From the NCBI RefSeq assembly GCF_023337795.1, contig NZ_JALIRS010000002.1:124001-188000 (forward strand): 64,000 nt of DNA, written 5' to 3'. Shown here one piece after another: positions 35,955 to 44,821 of the stretch; position 1 is the first letter of the stretch, and the number at the start of each line of letters is the position of its first letter. A model generated the notes under the pieces. The model did not search any database, was not told where the DNA came from, and was given only the letters and a program-made list of their open reading frames with translations. Origin of the DNA: Lysinibacillus sp. BPa_S21 (GTDB lineage: Bacteria; Bacillota; Bacilli; Bacillales_A; Planococcaceae). The translations under genes and the position numbers were made by a program.

Positions 35955-36713
35955 TCACCTTTTAATTTCACTAATGAATTTGTATCGATCAGCTCGATAA
36001 GTACTTCGCACAAGCTCGAACGGAACCCCATCAGATAAATAACTTGTACGTTTAATAATTAACACAGGTGCAGTATGATTAATTTGCAAAAATTTACTAT
36101 CTTCTTTTGACACAATAGCTGCCTCCATTTGCTGAATGGCATTGCCAATTTTTTGATGAAACTTCGCCTCAATTAATGCATACAAAGACCCCATTATTTT
36201 CTTTTCATCTAATTCTGGATATACTTTTGCTGGTATATAGGTTCTTTCGATTGCCATAGGCTTGGAATCTGCGCTACGAATTCGTACAACGAAGAATACT
36301 TCTTCACCCATCCCTAACATTAAGTCTCTAGCAATATCAACTGGTGGTACGATTTTTTCAAAGCGTAAAACTTTACTGCTTGGTTCCATCCCCCTTGCTC
36401 GCATATCCTCTGTGAAACTTGTTAATCCTTTTAACGGTTGTTCTAATTTTGGGTTGGCGACATATGTACCTCTCCCTTTTTCACGATACAGCAATCCGCT
36501 ATTGACTAAATTTGTGATTGATTGACGAACAGTCATTCTACTCACATCAAACTGCACAGAAAGCTCTCGCTCAGAAGGTATATTTTCACCGATTTTGTAT
36601 TCTTCTAAATAAATGCGTTGTTTAATGATTTCTTCTATTTGTATATAGATAGGTATATGAGAATTTTTATCTAACAAGTGTTGCACCATCCTTATCGCCT
36701 TCTTTACTTTCAT
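35955..36713 (-). CDS. nagR: GntR/HutC family regulator (NagR/YvoA-like)
   Basis: A 252-residue repressor. The winged helix (about residues 20-85) reads IPIYIQIEEIIKQRIYLEEY, GENIPSERELSVQFDVSRMT and LYREKGRGTYVA. The UTRA ligand domain follows (KGLTSFTEDMRARGMEPSSK; VFFVVRIRSADSKPMAIERT). In Bacillus the homologue binds GlcN-6P or GlcNAc-6P and releases TGGTNTANACCA-type sites; such sites lie upstream of nagA and the PTS genes. The frame opens with ATGA overlapping the nagA stop at 36713; ATG at 36689, after AAGGCGATAAGG, is an alternative start. Confidence 0.92.
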   Translation of the reverse strand: MKVKKAIRMVQHLLDKNSHIPIYIQIEEIIKQRIYLEEYKIGENIPSERELSVQFDVSRMTVRQSITNLVNSGLLYREKGRGTYVANPKLEQPLKGLTSFTEDMRARGMEPSSKVLRFEKIVPPVDIARDLMLGMGEEVFFVVRIRSADSKPMAIERTYIPAKVYPELDEKKIMGSLYALIEAKFHQKIGNAIQQMEAAIVSKEDSKFLQINHTAPVLIIKRTSYLSDGVPFELVRSTYRADRYKFISEIKR

Positions 36714-37864
36714 TTCTCAAATACAACTTTACCCCGACAAATAGTTTTTTGTACATTTAAATTTTCATCCAGTAATACAAAATCTGCATCATAGCCTTCT
36801 GCAATATGGCCTTTAGTTGAAAGCTGTAATTGCTTAGCTGCGTTCGTAGAGGACATTGCAACAATTTCCTGCAATGAGCAATTGGTGATAGCTTTCATAT
36901 TTTTCACGGCTTGCTCCATCGTTAGTACACTTCCTGCTAAAGCCCCATTAGATAAATGAGCTCCATCCTTAGAAACATGAACGGTTTGACCACCTAAATC
37001 ATAATCACCGTAATGTAAGCCTTTTGCTCGCATCGCATCGGTTATTAAAATAATCCCCTCTGCTCCCTTAAGACGATATGCTAACCTCACAGCCTGAGGA
37101 TGGCTATGCACGAAATCAGCTATAATTTCAGTCTTCACCTGATCCTCTAATAGCACTGCACCAACGACACCAGGGTTTCGATGATGGAAAGGGCGCATTT
37201 GGTTATATAAATGTGTAGCCTGTTTTATGCCCAATGTTACCGCCCTATCCACCTCCTCAACTGTTGCGTCAGAATGGCCAATAGAAGCAATAACATTTAA
37301 ATCCTTTAGCGATTCAATAAACGTAAATCCGCCTTCTACTTCTGGAGCAATTGTAACTTGTTTAATGCGTTGCTTACTCATGTTCTGCCAGGATGCAAAT
37401 TGCTTTGTAGACGGTAGAATAATATATTCAATTGGCTGTGCTCCTGCCCGTTTTTTCGATACGTAAGGACCCTCTACATGTATTCCTAATAAGCTTGCCT
37501 CATCATCATTATTTTCAAATTGAGCAACATTCATTAAAGCGCTTTCAATCGCTTCTATTGATTGTGTCATTGTAGTAGCTAAGAAGCCCGTAACGCCTTC
37601 CTGTACTAAAGAGCGTGCCATTTGATGTAATGCTAATTGCGTAGCATCCATCACATCGTGTCCAGCAGAGCCATGGATGTGCATATCAATATAGCCAGGT
37701 AGTAGAAACCAATTTTTATCTTTACCATTTATATAATGCTCAGCCTTAACAGATAAATCGCGACTTATTTTATTAACCCTACCATTTTCAATGAATACAT
37801 CCCCTATAAATACTTCATGATGATTGACGATCGTAACATTGGAAATTAAAAGCGTATTCTTCAA
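36710..37864 (-). CDS. nagA: N-acetylglucosamine-6-phosphate deacetylase
   Basis: A 384-residue amidohydrolase converting GlcNAc-6P to GlcN-6P and acetate. The metal site and fold are shown by LPGYIDMHIHGSAGHDVMDA, GVTGFLATTMTQ, GIHVEGPYVSKKRAGAQP (catalytic Glu region), ASIGHSDATVEE, THLYNQMRPFHHRNPGVVGA and ILITDAMRAKG (catalytic Asp). It is the first gene of the unit. Start is TTG at 37864 behind GGGGGTGAT. An operator lies 65 bases upstream. No nagB follows, unlike the standard cluster. Confidence 0.95.
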   Translation of the reverse strand: MKNTLLISNVTIVNHHEVFIGDVFIENGRVNKISRDLSVKAEHYINGKDKNWFLLPGYIDMHIHGSAGHDVMDATQLALHQMARSLVQEGVTGFLATTMTQSIEAIESALMNVAQFENNDDEASLLGIHVEGPYVSKKRAGAQPIEYIILPSTKQFASWQNMSKQRIKQVTIAPEVEGGFTFIESLKDLNVIASIGHSDATVEEVDRAVTLGIKQATHLYNQMRPFHHRNPGVVGAVLLEDQVKTEIIADFVHSHPQAVRLAYRLKGAEGIILITDAMRAKGLHYGDYDLGGQTVHVSKDGAHLSNGALAGSVLTMEQAVKNMKAITNCSLQEIVAMSSTNAAKQLQLSTKGHIAEGYDADFVLLDENLNVQKTICRGKVVFEK

Positions 37865-37928
37865 TAGATCACCCCCTAATCATTTTTTGAGGAGCCTTTG
37901 CCGAAGTTACCAAGCTACCTGTTAAATC

Positions 37929-37946
37929 GGTATAGTTGTCTATACC
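37929..37946. promoter_or_regulatory. GntR-type operator upstream of nagA
   Basis: Perfect 7-bp inverted repeat GGTATAG-TTGT-CTATACC, flanked by AATT, close to the nagA start. It matches the operator type bound by NagR/YvoA and the sites before the PTS genes. Confidence 0.8.
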
Positions 37947-38025
37947 AATTATATAATGCTTTTGCAAAAATAAAAAGTACTTTTTTATATTTTCTAAATT
38001 TTTAGATGAATTATCATAACGTGGG

Positions 38026-38146
38026 GTTGATTTCCGTTCCGGCTGGGCGCTTTCCTGGGGGCGTCCGATGAGCCGCTTCACTCGCTCCAGGGTCTCATCT
38101 GTGACGCTAATCCCCAAGGAGTCGCCCAGCCTTCACTTCAATCAAC
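38026..38146. repeat. Bacillaceae palindrome-ended repeat, full compact copy
   Basis: Left end GTTGATTTCCGTTCCGGCTG + GGCGCTTTCC; middle GGGGGCGTCCGATGAGCCGC and CTCCAGGGTCTCATCTGTGA; right end GGAGTCGCCCAGCCTTCACT + TCAATCAAC. The ends form an imperfect inverted repeat (GTTGATT...CTGGGCG against CGCCCAG...AATCAAC). Related repeats are common between genes in Bacillaceae; no transposase is encoded. It lies between nagA and grpB. Confidence 0.85.
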
Positions 38147-38249
38147 TTTATACACAAAGTATAGCTTTTACAAATGTAAATCCAATTAACGAGAATGATT
38201 AATTATCATTCAATTTCTTTGTTCTATTTTCGTAATTTATAGCCACTCC

Positions 38250-38786
38250 TTATTTATCACCTGCCAAAGCAATTCTCTTATTAAAAATCGATTGTACAAA
38301 TTGCTCTTTATATGATGTATAATCATTAATTCCCTTTAAATTGCTGTTAAGGAAGTTTAATTTTAACTTTTCATATTGCCTTTTGATGTCTTCGTTTGCA
38401 TTTAAATAATCTCTAAAAAACAATAAATCACACCACTTTTTTTCTTGATAATTCACCAAATGAACAAAATGTGTTTTGACTTCAAATGTGTCGTCTGTAA
38501 ACTTGGCAAATACAATTTCTGCCGGTCTTTCTACACGCAATCTATAAAAACCAGCTTTTCTCATTTCTTTTAAAAATGACTCTAAAATATTATCAATATC
38601 ATCAACACCCATAATAATATCGATCACTGGCTTTGCCTGAATCCCCTCAATCGATGTACTACCAATATGTTGAATACGATCACAATGGATATTCGTATGT
38701 TCTATAATCATAGAACGAGCTCGTATAAATTCATTTTTCCATTCATTATTATACGGCACAATTTTCACTTCATTCTTTTTTACCAA
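38250..38786 (-). CDS. GrpB family protein (possible frameshift at the start)
   Basis: A 178-residue frame of the GrpB/UPF0157 family, a nucleotidyltransferase-like fold of unclear role. It shows VKIVPYNNEWKNEFIRARSM, IQHIGSTSIEGIQAKPVIDI (the G-S motif with acidic pair), FYRLRVERPAEIVF, THFVHLVNYQ and LLFFRDYLNANEDIKRQYEK. The only good ribosome binding site (GGGGAGAACAGAC) precedes ATG at 38793, which opens MILGKKE-stop in another frame. Removing one A from the A6 run (38776-38781) would fuse MILGKK to NEVKIVPY, the expected family start. TTG at 38786 is otherwise the start. The gene may be frameshifted, slippage-expressed or started at TTG. Confidence 0.8.
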   Translation of the reverse strand: MVKKNEVKIVPYNNEWKNEFIRARSMIIEHTNIHCDRIQHIGSTSIEGIQAKPVIDIIMGVDDIDNILESFLKEMRKAGFYRLRVERPAEIVFAKFTDDTFEVKTHFVHLVNYQEKKWCDLLFFRDYLNANEDIKRQYEKLKLNFLNSNLKGINDYTSYKEQFVQSIFNKRIALAGDK

Positions 38787-38836
38787 GGATCATGTCTGTT
38801 CTCCCCTGTCTTTTTGAGTAACTATTTATTTGCACT

Positions 38837-38862
38837 AAAAAAGGAGCTATTTTATGCTCCCT
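38837..38862 (-). terminator. Terminator downstream of 6S RNA
   Basis: Stem GGAGC/GCTCC (extended AAGGGAGC/GCTCCTTT) followed on the minus strand by six T, about 20 bases after the 6S RNA 3' end. Confidence 0.8.
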
Positions 38863-38883
38863 TTTGTACGTATTTACTATGTA

Positions 38884-39087
38884 TGACGAATCCCGGTTGT
38901 GCCGTTATACCAAGAAACATTCGTTTTGAACCCGCAATTCGCAGGGGGGTGCCCGCTTTGCAGCTTTAAACGTCCCGCTCCGTTGGGGCTTGTTTGCGAC
39001 TACAAAATGAAGGCTCCCGATTCAAAAGTGTTCGGTCAAAACTGTTAAGTAGAGCTGGCAATTAGACGAACACATCAGGATTCGTAT
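38884..39087 (-). ncRNA. ssrS: 6S RNA (bsrA/ssrS type)
   Basis: The minus strand begins ACGAATCCTGATGTGTTCGT and ends ACCGGGATTCGT, so its two ends pair (ACGAATCC/GGATTCGT), the closing stem of 6S RNA. The inner part contains the family feature GCGGGCACCCCCCTGCG and GTTTCTTGGTATAACGGCAC, with long imperfectly paired arms and a central bulge. Length is about 200 nt. In Bacillus subtilis the 6S-1 RNA gene lies directly downstream of aspS, exactly as here. It sequesters sigma-A RNA polymerase in stationary phase. Shadow frames over this region are not genes. Confidence 0.88.
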
Positions 39088-39094
39088 TACAGTT

Positions 39095-39123
39095 ATAATA
39101 ACACCTTATATCTGATAATTCAA
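39095..39123 (-). promoter_or_regulatory. Sigma-A promoter of 6S RNA
   Basis: TTGAAT (39118-39123), a 17-base spacer, and TATTAT (39095-39100) on the minus strand. The RNA end inferred from pairing is 7-8 bases further on. Confidence 0.8.
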
Positions 39124-39163
39124 ACTATTTTCTTTAGAAAAATCTAAATTCTTGCGAAAACGC

Positions 39164-39212
39164 AAAAAATACCTAGATTCTCAACAAATTTTGCTAGAGA
39201 ACCCAGGTATTT
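39164..39212 (-). terminator. Terminator of the hisS-aspS operon
   Basis: Stem AAATACCTGGGTTCTC/GAGAATCTAGGTATTT followed by TTTTG on the minus strand, nine bases after the aspS stop. Confidence 0.85.
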
Positions 39213-39220
39213 AGAATTAA

Positions 39221-40990
39221 TTATTTTCTGAATGGTTTGATGGCTAAACTTAACTCGCTCAATTGATCAGGAGACACTTCACTTGGTGCGTCTGTCATTA
39301 AGCAGCTTGCACTTGCCGTTTTCGGGAATGCAATTGTATCACGTAAATTGTTGCGACCTGCAAGTAGCATGACGAAACGGTCAAGACCAAATGCTAGTCC
39401 TCCGTGTGGCGGTACACCGTATTCAAATGCTTCTAATAAGAAACCAAATTGCGCCTTCGCTTCTTCTTCTGAGAAACCAAGTAATTTAAACATTTTTTCT
39501 TGTAAATCGCACTCATAAATACGTAATGAACCTCCGCCAAGCTCATAGCCGTTTAATACGATATCATACGCTTGTGCTCGCACTGCTGAAGGATCAGTAT
39601 CCATTAACTGAATATCTTCATCGAATGGACGTGTGAATGGGTGATGGGCAGCATAGTAACGACCATCTTCCTCAGAGTACTCAAACAATGGCCAATCTGT
39701 GATCCATAGGAATGCAAATTCTGATTCGTCGATTAAGCCTAAATCTTGTCCTAATTTCGTACGAAGTGCACCTAGAGATGCTGCTACAACAGACGCTTTA
39801 TCAGCTACAAATACTAAAATATCGCCTACTTCAGCTTTCATACGTTCAATTAATGAAGCTGCTAAAGCATCGTCAAAGAATTTTGCAATTGGTCCATTTA
39901 AGCCTTCTTCTGTTACTTTTAACCAAGCAAGACCTTTTGCTCCATAAATGCCAACAAATTTTGTCAGTTCGTCCATGTCTTTACGAGAATATTTATCTGC
40001 TGCACCTTTAATATTGATACTCTTTACTTGTTTGCCTTGAGCTACTGTATCAGCAAATACTTTGAAATTACAGCCATCAAAAATATCGTTTAATGCAACT
40101 AACTCTAAGCCAAAACGTACATCAGGTTTATCTGAGCCGTAACGATCCATGGCTTCTTGATATTTCATTCGTTGGAATGGAGCAGGGATATCAATGCCTT
40201 TTACTTCTTTCATTACAGCTTGGATTAAGCGTTCATTCATTTCTAAAACTTCTTCTTGTGTAAAGAAGCTTGTTTCAATATCTACTTGTGTAAACTCTGG
40301 TTGACGGTCAGCTCGTAAGTCTTCATCACGGAAACAACGTGCGATTTGGAAATACTTCTCGAAACCAGATACCATTAATAATTGCTTAAATAGCTGAGGT
40401 GATTGTGGTAATGCATAAAATTCACCTTCATGAACACGTGATGGTACTAAATAGTCACGAGCACCTTCTGGAGTTGATTTTGTTAAAATTGGTGTTTCTA
40501 CTTCTAAGAAGCCTTCGTTTTGTAAGAAGTTACGAATTGTACGAGTAACGTCTGAACGCATTTTGAAAGTATCAAACATTACAGGACGTCGCAGGTCAAG
40601 ATAACGATATTTTAAACGTAAATCTTCGGATACATCCGTGCGATCTTCGATTTGGAATGGTGTTGTTTTTGCCGTATTAATCACGACTAATTTTGTAGCT
40701 TCTACCTCAATTTTGCCGTTTGGTACATTTGGGTTGATTTGATCTTCTGCACGAAGAATGATTGTTCCTTCCACTTCGATTACGTATTCACTACGTACTT
40801 TATCAGCTAAAGCATGCGCTTCTGCTACATCAGGACTAAACACTACTTGTGTGATTCCAGTACGGTCACGTAAATCAATGAAAATTAAACCACCTAGGTC
40901 GCGGCGACGTTGTACCCAACCTTTTAATACGACTTTTTCACCTTTTAATGCTTCTGAAAGTTCGTTACTAGCATGTGTTCGTGTTGCCAT
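39221..40990 (-). CDS. aspS: Aspartyl-tRNA synthetase
   Basis: A 589-residue bacterial-type class IIb synthetase. The N-terminal OB anticodon domain ([24 protein letters not shown]) is followed by the catalytic core with [20 protein letters not shown] (motif 1), [20 protein letters not shown] (motif 2), the GAD insertion, and [28 protein letters not shown] (motif 3). Whether it is discriminating (Asp only) or also charges tRNA-Asn cannot be settled by eye; this matters given the AAC specifier in the operon leader. Start after GGAGGAATTAAATAA. Confidence 0.97.
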   Translation of the reverse strand: MATRTHASNELSEALKGEKVVLKGWVQRRRDLGGLIFIDLRDRTGITQVVFSPDVAEAHALADKVRSEYVIEVEGTIILRAEDQINPNVPNGKIEVEATKLVVINTAKTTPFQIEDRTDVSEDLRLKYRYLDLRRPVMFDTFKMRSDVTRTIRNFLQNEGFLEVETPILTKSTPEGARDYLVPSRVHEGEFYALPQSPQLFKQLLMVSGFEKYFQIARCFRDEDLRADRQPEFTQVDIETSFFTQEEVLEMNERLIQAVMKEVKGIDIPAPFQRMKYQEAMDRYGSDKPDVRFGLELVALNDIFDGCNFKVFADTVAQGKQVKSINIKGAADKYSRKDMDELTKFVGIYGAKGLAWLKVTEEGLNGPIAKFFDDALAASLIERMKAEVGDILVFVADKASVVAASLGALRTKLGQDLGLIDESEFAFLWITDWPLFEYSEEDGRYYAAHHPFTRPFDEDIQLMDTDPSAVRAQAYDIVLNGYELGGGSLRIYECDLQEKMFKLLGFSEEEAKAQFGFLLEAFEYGVPPHGGLAFGLDRFVMLLAGRNNLRDTIAFPKTASASCLMTDAPSEVSPDQLSELSLAIKPFRK

Positions 40991-41259
40991 TTATTTAATT
41001 CCTCCAAAATTTATTTGGCTAATTACCATAACTTAGGGGTGATTTGCGTTCTATCTTATCCACAAAACGTCATCCCTAACTCTTGATGATTGACCATTTA
41101 TTTTACTTATGTAGCATACAGTTCCTAATAAGTAGCGAATGGATGCTAAGGAAAATTAGATTTCATTTCAATGTAAATGATGTAATCTGTCCAAAATGAA
41201 GGCATAGATTTTTAATCATTTGGACAGATCATCCTGTATTGCTATAAACGATTAATCGT
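40991..41259. other. hisS-aspS intercistronic region
   Basis: About 270 bp, long for a bicistronic operon. It contains a hairpin CTGTCCAAATGATTAAAAAT.../ATTTTGGACAG (about 41191-41235) just after hisS, and a scrap AGGGGTGATTTGCGTTC near 41036 resembling the left end of the Bacillaceae repeat. No gene seen. Confidence 0.55.
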
Positions 41260-42525
41260 TTATTGTTTTAACAGGTAGTTCACTAATTCTGAGAACGCTA
41301 CTTTTTGTTGTTCACCTGATTCCATATGTTTAACAGTCGCTACTTGCTCTTCTAGCTCTGTTTCCCCTAAAACAATCGTATATTTTGCACCTAAACGGTC
41401 TGCCGATTTCATTTGAGCTTTCATTTTGCGATCTAAATAATCCATCTCAGTAGAAATGCCCTTTGCACGGAAGGTACTTGTTAATTCTACAGTTTTTAGC
41501 TTCGCTTCTTCGCCCATAGCGATCATATAGACATCAAGTCCTGATGCTGTATCTAATTCAACACCCTCAGCTTCGAGTGCAAGTAACAAACGCTCGATAC
41601 TTAATGCGAAACCGATACCTGGTACTTCAGGTCCACCGATTTCTTGCACAAGGCCATTATAACGACCTCCACCACAAAGTGTAGTTATTGCGCCAAAACC
41701 AGAAGCCGTTGACATAATTTCAAAAGTAGTATGATTGTAATAATCAAGACCCCTTACAAGATTTGGATCAACCTCATACGTAATACCCAGTGTATCTAAA
41801 TACGTTTTAACTTGAGCGAAATATGCTGCTGATTCCTCTGTTAAGAAATCAGTTAATGCAGGTGCAGATTTCATTAATGGGTGCTCGCGGTCTACCTTAC
41901 AATCCAAAATACGTAATGGATTTTTTTGCAATCGATTTTGGCAATCCGAACAAAACTCATGAATATGTGGTTCGAAATGTTGTAGCAGCGCTGTACGGTG
42001 TGTTTCACGTGTTTCTTTATCGCCAAGTGAATTAATGACTAATTTTAAATCCTTTAAACCAGCGGATTCATAGACATCCATTGCAAGTGCAATTACTTCC
42101 GCATCAATAGCTGGATCAGCTGAACCAATGGCCTCTACGCCAAATTGAACAAATTGACGGTAACGCCCTGCTTGTTGACGTTCATAGCGGAACATTGGTC
42201 CTAAATATGAAAGCTTTACTGGTTGATCAGGTGCACCAAACATTTTATGCTCCACATAAGCACGAACTACACCAGCTGTATTTTCTGGACGTAATGTTAA
42301 CGAACGGCCACCGCGATCTTCAAATGTATACATTTCCTTTTGAACAACATCTGTTGTTTCACCGACACCACGTGCAAATAAATCTGTTTGCTCAAAAATT
42401 GGTGTGCGAATTTCATTGTAGCGATAAACACGACAGATATCACGGATAACTGCTTCTATCTTTTGCCATTTTTCTGATTGACCAGGCAAGATATCTTGTG
42501 TCCCTCGTGGCACTTTAAAACTCAT
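41260..42525 (-). CDS. hisS: Histidyl-tRNA synthetase
   Basis: A 421-residue class II synthetase. It has [12 protein letters not shown], motif 1 [20 protein letters not shown], motif 2 [20 protein letters not shown], the His-specific [15 protein letters not shown] and [20 protein letters not shown], and [15 protein letters not shown] (motif 3). The C-terminal anticodon domain follows ([20 protein letters not shown]). Start after AAAGGAGGTTTTTCT. It is the first gene of the T-box-controlled operon with aspS. Confidence 0.97.
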   Translation of the reverse strand: MSFKVPRGTQDILPGQSEKWQKIEAVIRDICRVYRYNEIRTPIFEQTDLFARGVGETTDVVQKEMYTFEDRGGRSLTLRPENTAGVVRAYVEHKMFGAPDQPVKLSYLGPMFRYERQQAGRYRQFVQFGVEAIGSADPAIDAEVIALAMDVYESAGLKDLKLVINSLGDKETRETHRTALLQHFEPHIHEFCSDCQNRLQKNPLRILDCKVDREHPLMKSAPALTDFLTEESAAYFAQVKTYLDTLGITYEVDPNLVRGLDYYNHTTFEIMSTASGFGAITTLCGGGRYNGLVQEIGGPEVPGIGFALSIERLLLALEAEGVELDTASGLDVYMIAMGEEAKLKTVELTSTFRAKGISTEMDYLDRKMKAQMKSADRLGAKYTIVLGETELEEQVATVKHMESGEQQKVAFSELVNYLLKQ

Positions 42526-42613
42526 AGAAAAACCTCCTTTATAAATTGCTTATGAACAAGCTGTCTTCTGGTCTTCTTTCATTTTTGAGGAACGAAACGC
42601 TCAAAATGTCCAA

Positions 42614-42895
42614 TAAAAAAAGCTCTCGCCTCCTTGCGTATTGCAAGGGACGAGAGCTGTGCAAGCTTCCGCGGTTCCACCCTAGTTGACGCATCAAATA
42701 CATGCGTCCTCCTCCTAATCGGATAACGGCCGATTCCGTTTTTTCCTACTAAGCATTACTTTTCAGAAAAAAGCCTCTCAAGTGTTGTTCACAATATACA
42801 TTTTTGTAGGAAAGATTTCAGCCTAGGTCTTTCCCTCTCTTCTTCAATAGAGGTATATGCTACTTGCTTGGTCATAAGCGATTAATCATTTTTGA
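42614..42895 (-). promoter_or_regulatory. T-box riboswitch leader of hisS-aspS, specifier ambiguous (AAC or CAC)
   Basis: T-box sequence AGGGTGGAACCGCGG (42669-42683) and terminator AGCTCTCG...CGAGAGCT (42621-42658) with seven T. Stem I element AGAGAGGGAAAGACCTAGG. The specifier strand reads GTGAACAACACTTGAGAGG. By comparison with the alaS leader (GAA-A-GCT-ACTCC-AGAG) the codon is AAC, Asn (42784-42786); CAC, His (42782-42784), overlaps it by one base. The lower stem CAAG/CTTG next to the codon favours AAC. Confidence 0.92.
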
Positions 42896-43046
42896 TTACC
42901 CTTTATGTTAGTCACAACAATAGGCAATGTCAACTGTTTTTGTTTTTTTTACAATACATTTGTTAAAATAACAAATTCCATTACCTTTTTCCCAAGAAAT
43001 CTATTACAAAAGCATGGTAAAATAGCACAAGAATAGGAGGAATCTG

Positions 43047-44621
43047 ATGAGGAAAAAACTTTTAAATATTAGTATCATCTTCGTATTAGTGCTAATGATT
43101 GCGATTCCAGGTATGAATAATGTTCAAAAAGCACTAGCCAACACCAGTGATTTAAAAGTAAATGGAACGATTCTTCATTTACGTGAGGGACCTGGCCTAT
43201 CCTATCCAATCATTACAACATTAGATGAGGGTGATCCTTTAACTTCTATTAGTCGAGAGGGCGATTGGATTCAAGTAAAAGCAGGCGATTACGAAGGTTG
43301 GGTAGCCTCCTGGCTGACAGCTTCAATCAACGATAAACAAATGATTGATAAAACCTTGATTTCACAAGTCGATCGTCTAAATATCCGTACTGAGCCTGAC
43401 ATATCTTCAGCAGTTCTTGGACAATTATCAATAGGAAACCAAGCAACACTTATTGAAAAAAATGGCGAATGGGCAAAAATAGATTGGAACGGACTAGTTG
43501 GGTGGGTATCTACTGACTATGTTACGATCAATGACCTACCCGAAAAAAAGACAGAAGCTAACGAACCAAAAATTGAAGTATCTACAAAAAAAATCAACAA
43601 AGATACAACATTTACAGTTTTAGTGGATTCGCTTAATGTGCGCCAACAGCCCGACTTAAATGCTAAAAAAATAGGTACTGTTTCAAATGGACAAGCCTTT
43701 AAAGTGCTAGCTCAAGAGCATAACTGGGTACAAATTCAATATAACAACAAAATAACAGGTTGGGTTTATAGCTTTTACGGCACTTATTCAAATACTAAAA
43801 AAACGGCATCCAAATCTACATCGTCCTCAGAGCTTGAATCTGTCACAATCATTTATAATGGGACAAACCTACGGACAGATGCAACAACAGCAGCTGATGT
43901 TGTTACACGTGTAGATGCTGGTGAAACCTACCCTATTGTGGGCGCTAAAAATGACTTTTACGAAATACAAGTAAATGACAAAACTGCATTCGTGGCAAAC
44001 TGGGTCGTTACTACCACTTCGTCAGGTAATGCCGCAACTGCTATAAAAAAGGAAAAATCTGAGCCACGCAAGAAAGGCACTTTAAATGGGCTTACAATTG
44101 TCGTAGATGCAGGACATGGTGGAAATGATCACGGCACTACAGGACAACGTGGAACAAATGAGAAGGAAATTACATTGAAAACGGCATCTCTACTTGGTTC
44201 AAAGTTAAGTGCCGCTGGAGCCAATGTTGTTATGACAAGAGAATCTGATGAATATGTGGCACTTCGTAAACGCGTATCCATTGCGCACCAGTATGAGGCA
44301 GACGCTTTTATCAGTATTCATTATGATGCAACAGACGATAGCTCTGTTAATGGCTTTACCTCATATTATATGAACAGTAATCAACAAGGTCTTGCAGAGG
44401 CAATAAATAAGGGACTCTCAAATAAAATAGATTTAAAGAATCGTGGGACCCAGCAAGGGAATTATTTAGTTTTACGAGAAAATCGCCAACAGGCTGCCCT
44501 TATAGAGCTAGGCTACTTAAGTAATGGTAGTGAGGAACGTTTTATTACAACCGCTAAATTCCGTGAACAAGCTACTCTCGGCATCTACCAAGGTATTTTA
44601 AACTACTTTAACGAAAATTAA
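43047..44621 (+). CDS. Secreted N-acetylmuramoyl-L-alanine amidase with SH3 repeats
   Basis: A 524-residue exported cell-wall hydrolase. Signal peptide MRKKLLNISIIFVLVLMIAI to about residue 31 (KALA). Four SH3b domains follow (about 35-95, 105-165, 190-250, 270-325, each with LNVRQQPD/LRTDATT-type strands and a GWV turn). A linker KKEKSEPRKKG leads to the Amidase_3 domain with zinc ligands in IVVDAGHGGNDHGTTG (His), TNEKEITL (Glu) and FISIHYDA (His), and catalytic Glu in QAALIELGYLSN. It cleaves the MurNAc-L-Ala bond. The homologous position in Bacillus is yrvJ. Start after AATAGGAGGAATCTG. Confidence 0.93.
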   Translation: MRKKLLNISIIFVLVLMIAIPGMNNVQKALANTSDLKVNGTILHLREGPGLSYPIITTLDEGDPLTSISREGDWIQVKAGDYEGWVASWLTASINDKQMIDKTLISQVDRLNIRTEPDISSAVLGQLSIGNQATLIEKNGEWAKIDWNGLVGWVSTDYVTINDLPEKKTEANEPKIEVSTKKINKDTTFTVLVDSLNVRQQPDLNAKKIGTVSNGQAFKVLAQEHNWVQIQYNNKITGWVYSFYGTYSNTKKTASKSTSSSELESVTIIYNGTNLRTDATTAADVVTRVDAGETYPIVGAKNDFYEIQVNDKTAFVANWVVTTTSSGNAATAIKKEKSEPRKKGTLNGLTIVVDAGHGGNDHGTTGQRGTNEKEITLKTASLLGSKLSAAGANVVMTRESDEYVALRKRVSIAHQYEADAFISIHYDATDDSSVNGFTSYYMNSNQQGLAEAINKGLSNKIDLKNRGTQQGNYLVLRENRQQAALIELGYLSNGSEERFITTAKFREQATLGIYQGILNYFNEN

Positions 44622-44668
44622 TAAAGCGAAACTTGAGATTCTTAGTCTTCACCAATCGAGCAATAACA

Positions 44669-44715
44669 AATAAGCTGCGAAGGAAAGTAGAACTGTACTT
44701 CCTTGCAGCTTATTT
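44669..44715 (+). terminator. Terminator after the amidase
   Basis: Stem AAATAAGCTGC/GCAGCTTATTT, with AAGGAAAGTA/TACTTCCTT inside, ending in T-rich sequence. The following 100 bases before the DUF2642 gene show nothing more. Confidence 0.8.
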
Positions 44716-44821
44716 ATTATGCACTTATGAAATTATTTATGACTATTTCGTTTAAATCCATTATGCCTAACGCTAAAACGAAAAAGGCTCCAACTCACTT
44801 TACATGTGATCCTTTATGCGC

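Noticed and set aside
37869..38117. An 82-codon minus-strand frame upstream of nagA
   Set aside because: It spans the nagA operator and a full repeat element.
38667..38969. A 100-codon plus-strand frame
   Set aside because: It overlaps the GrpB start, a terminator and the 6S RNA.
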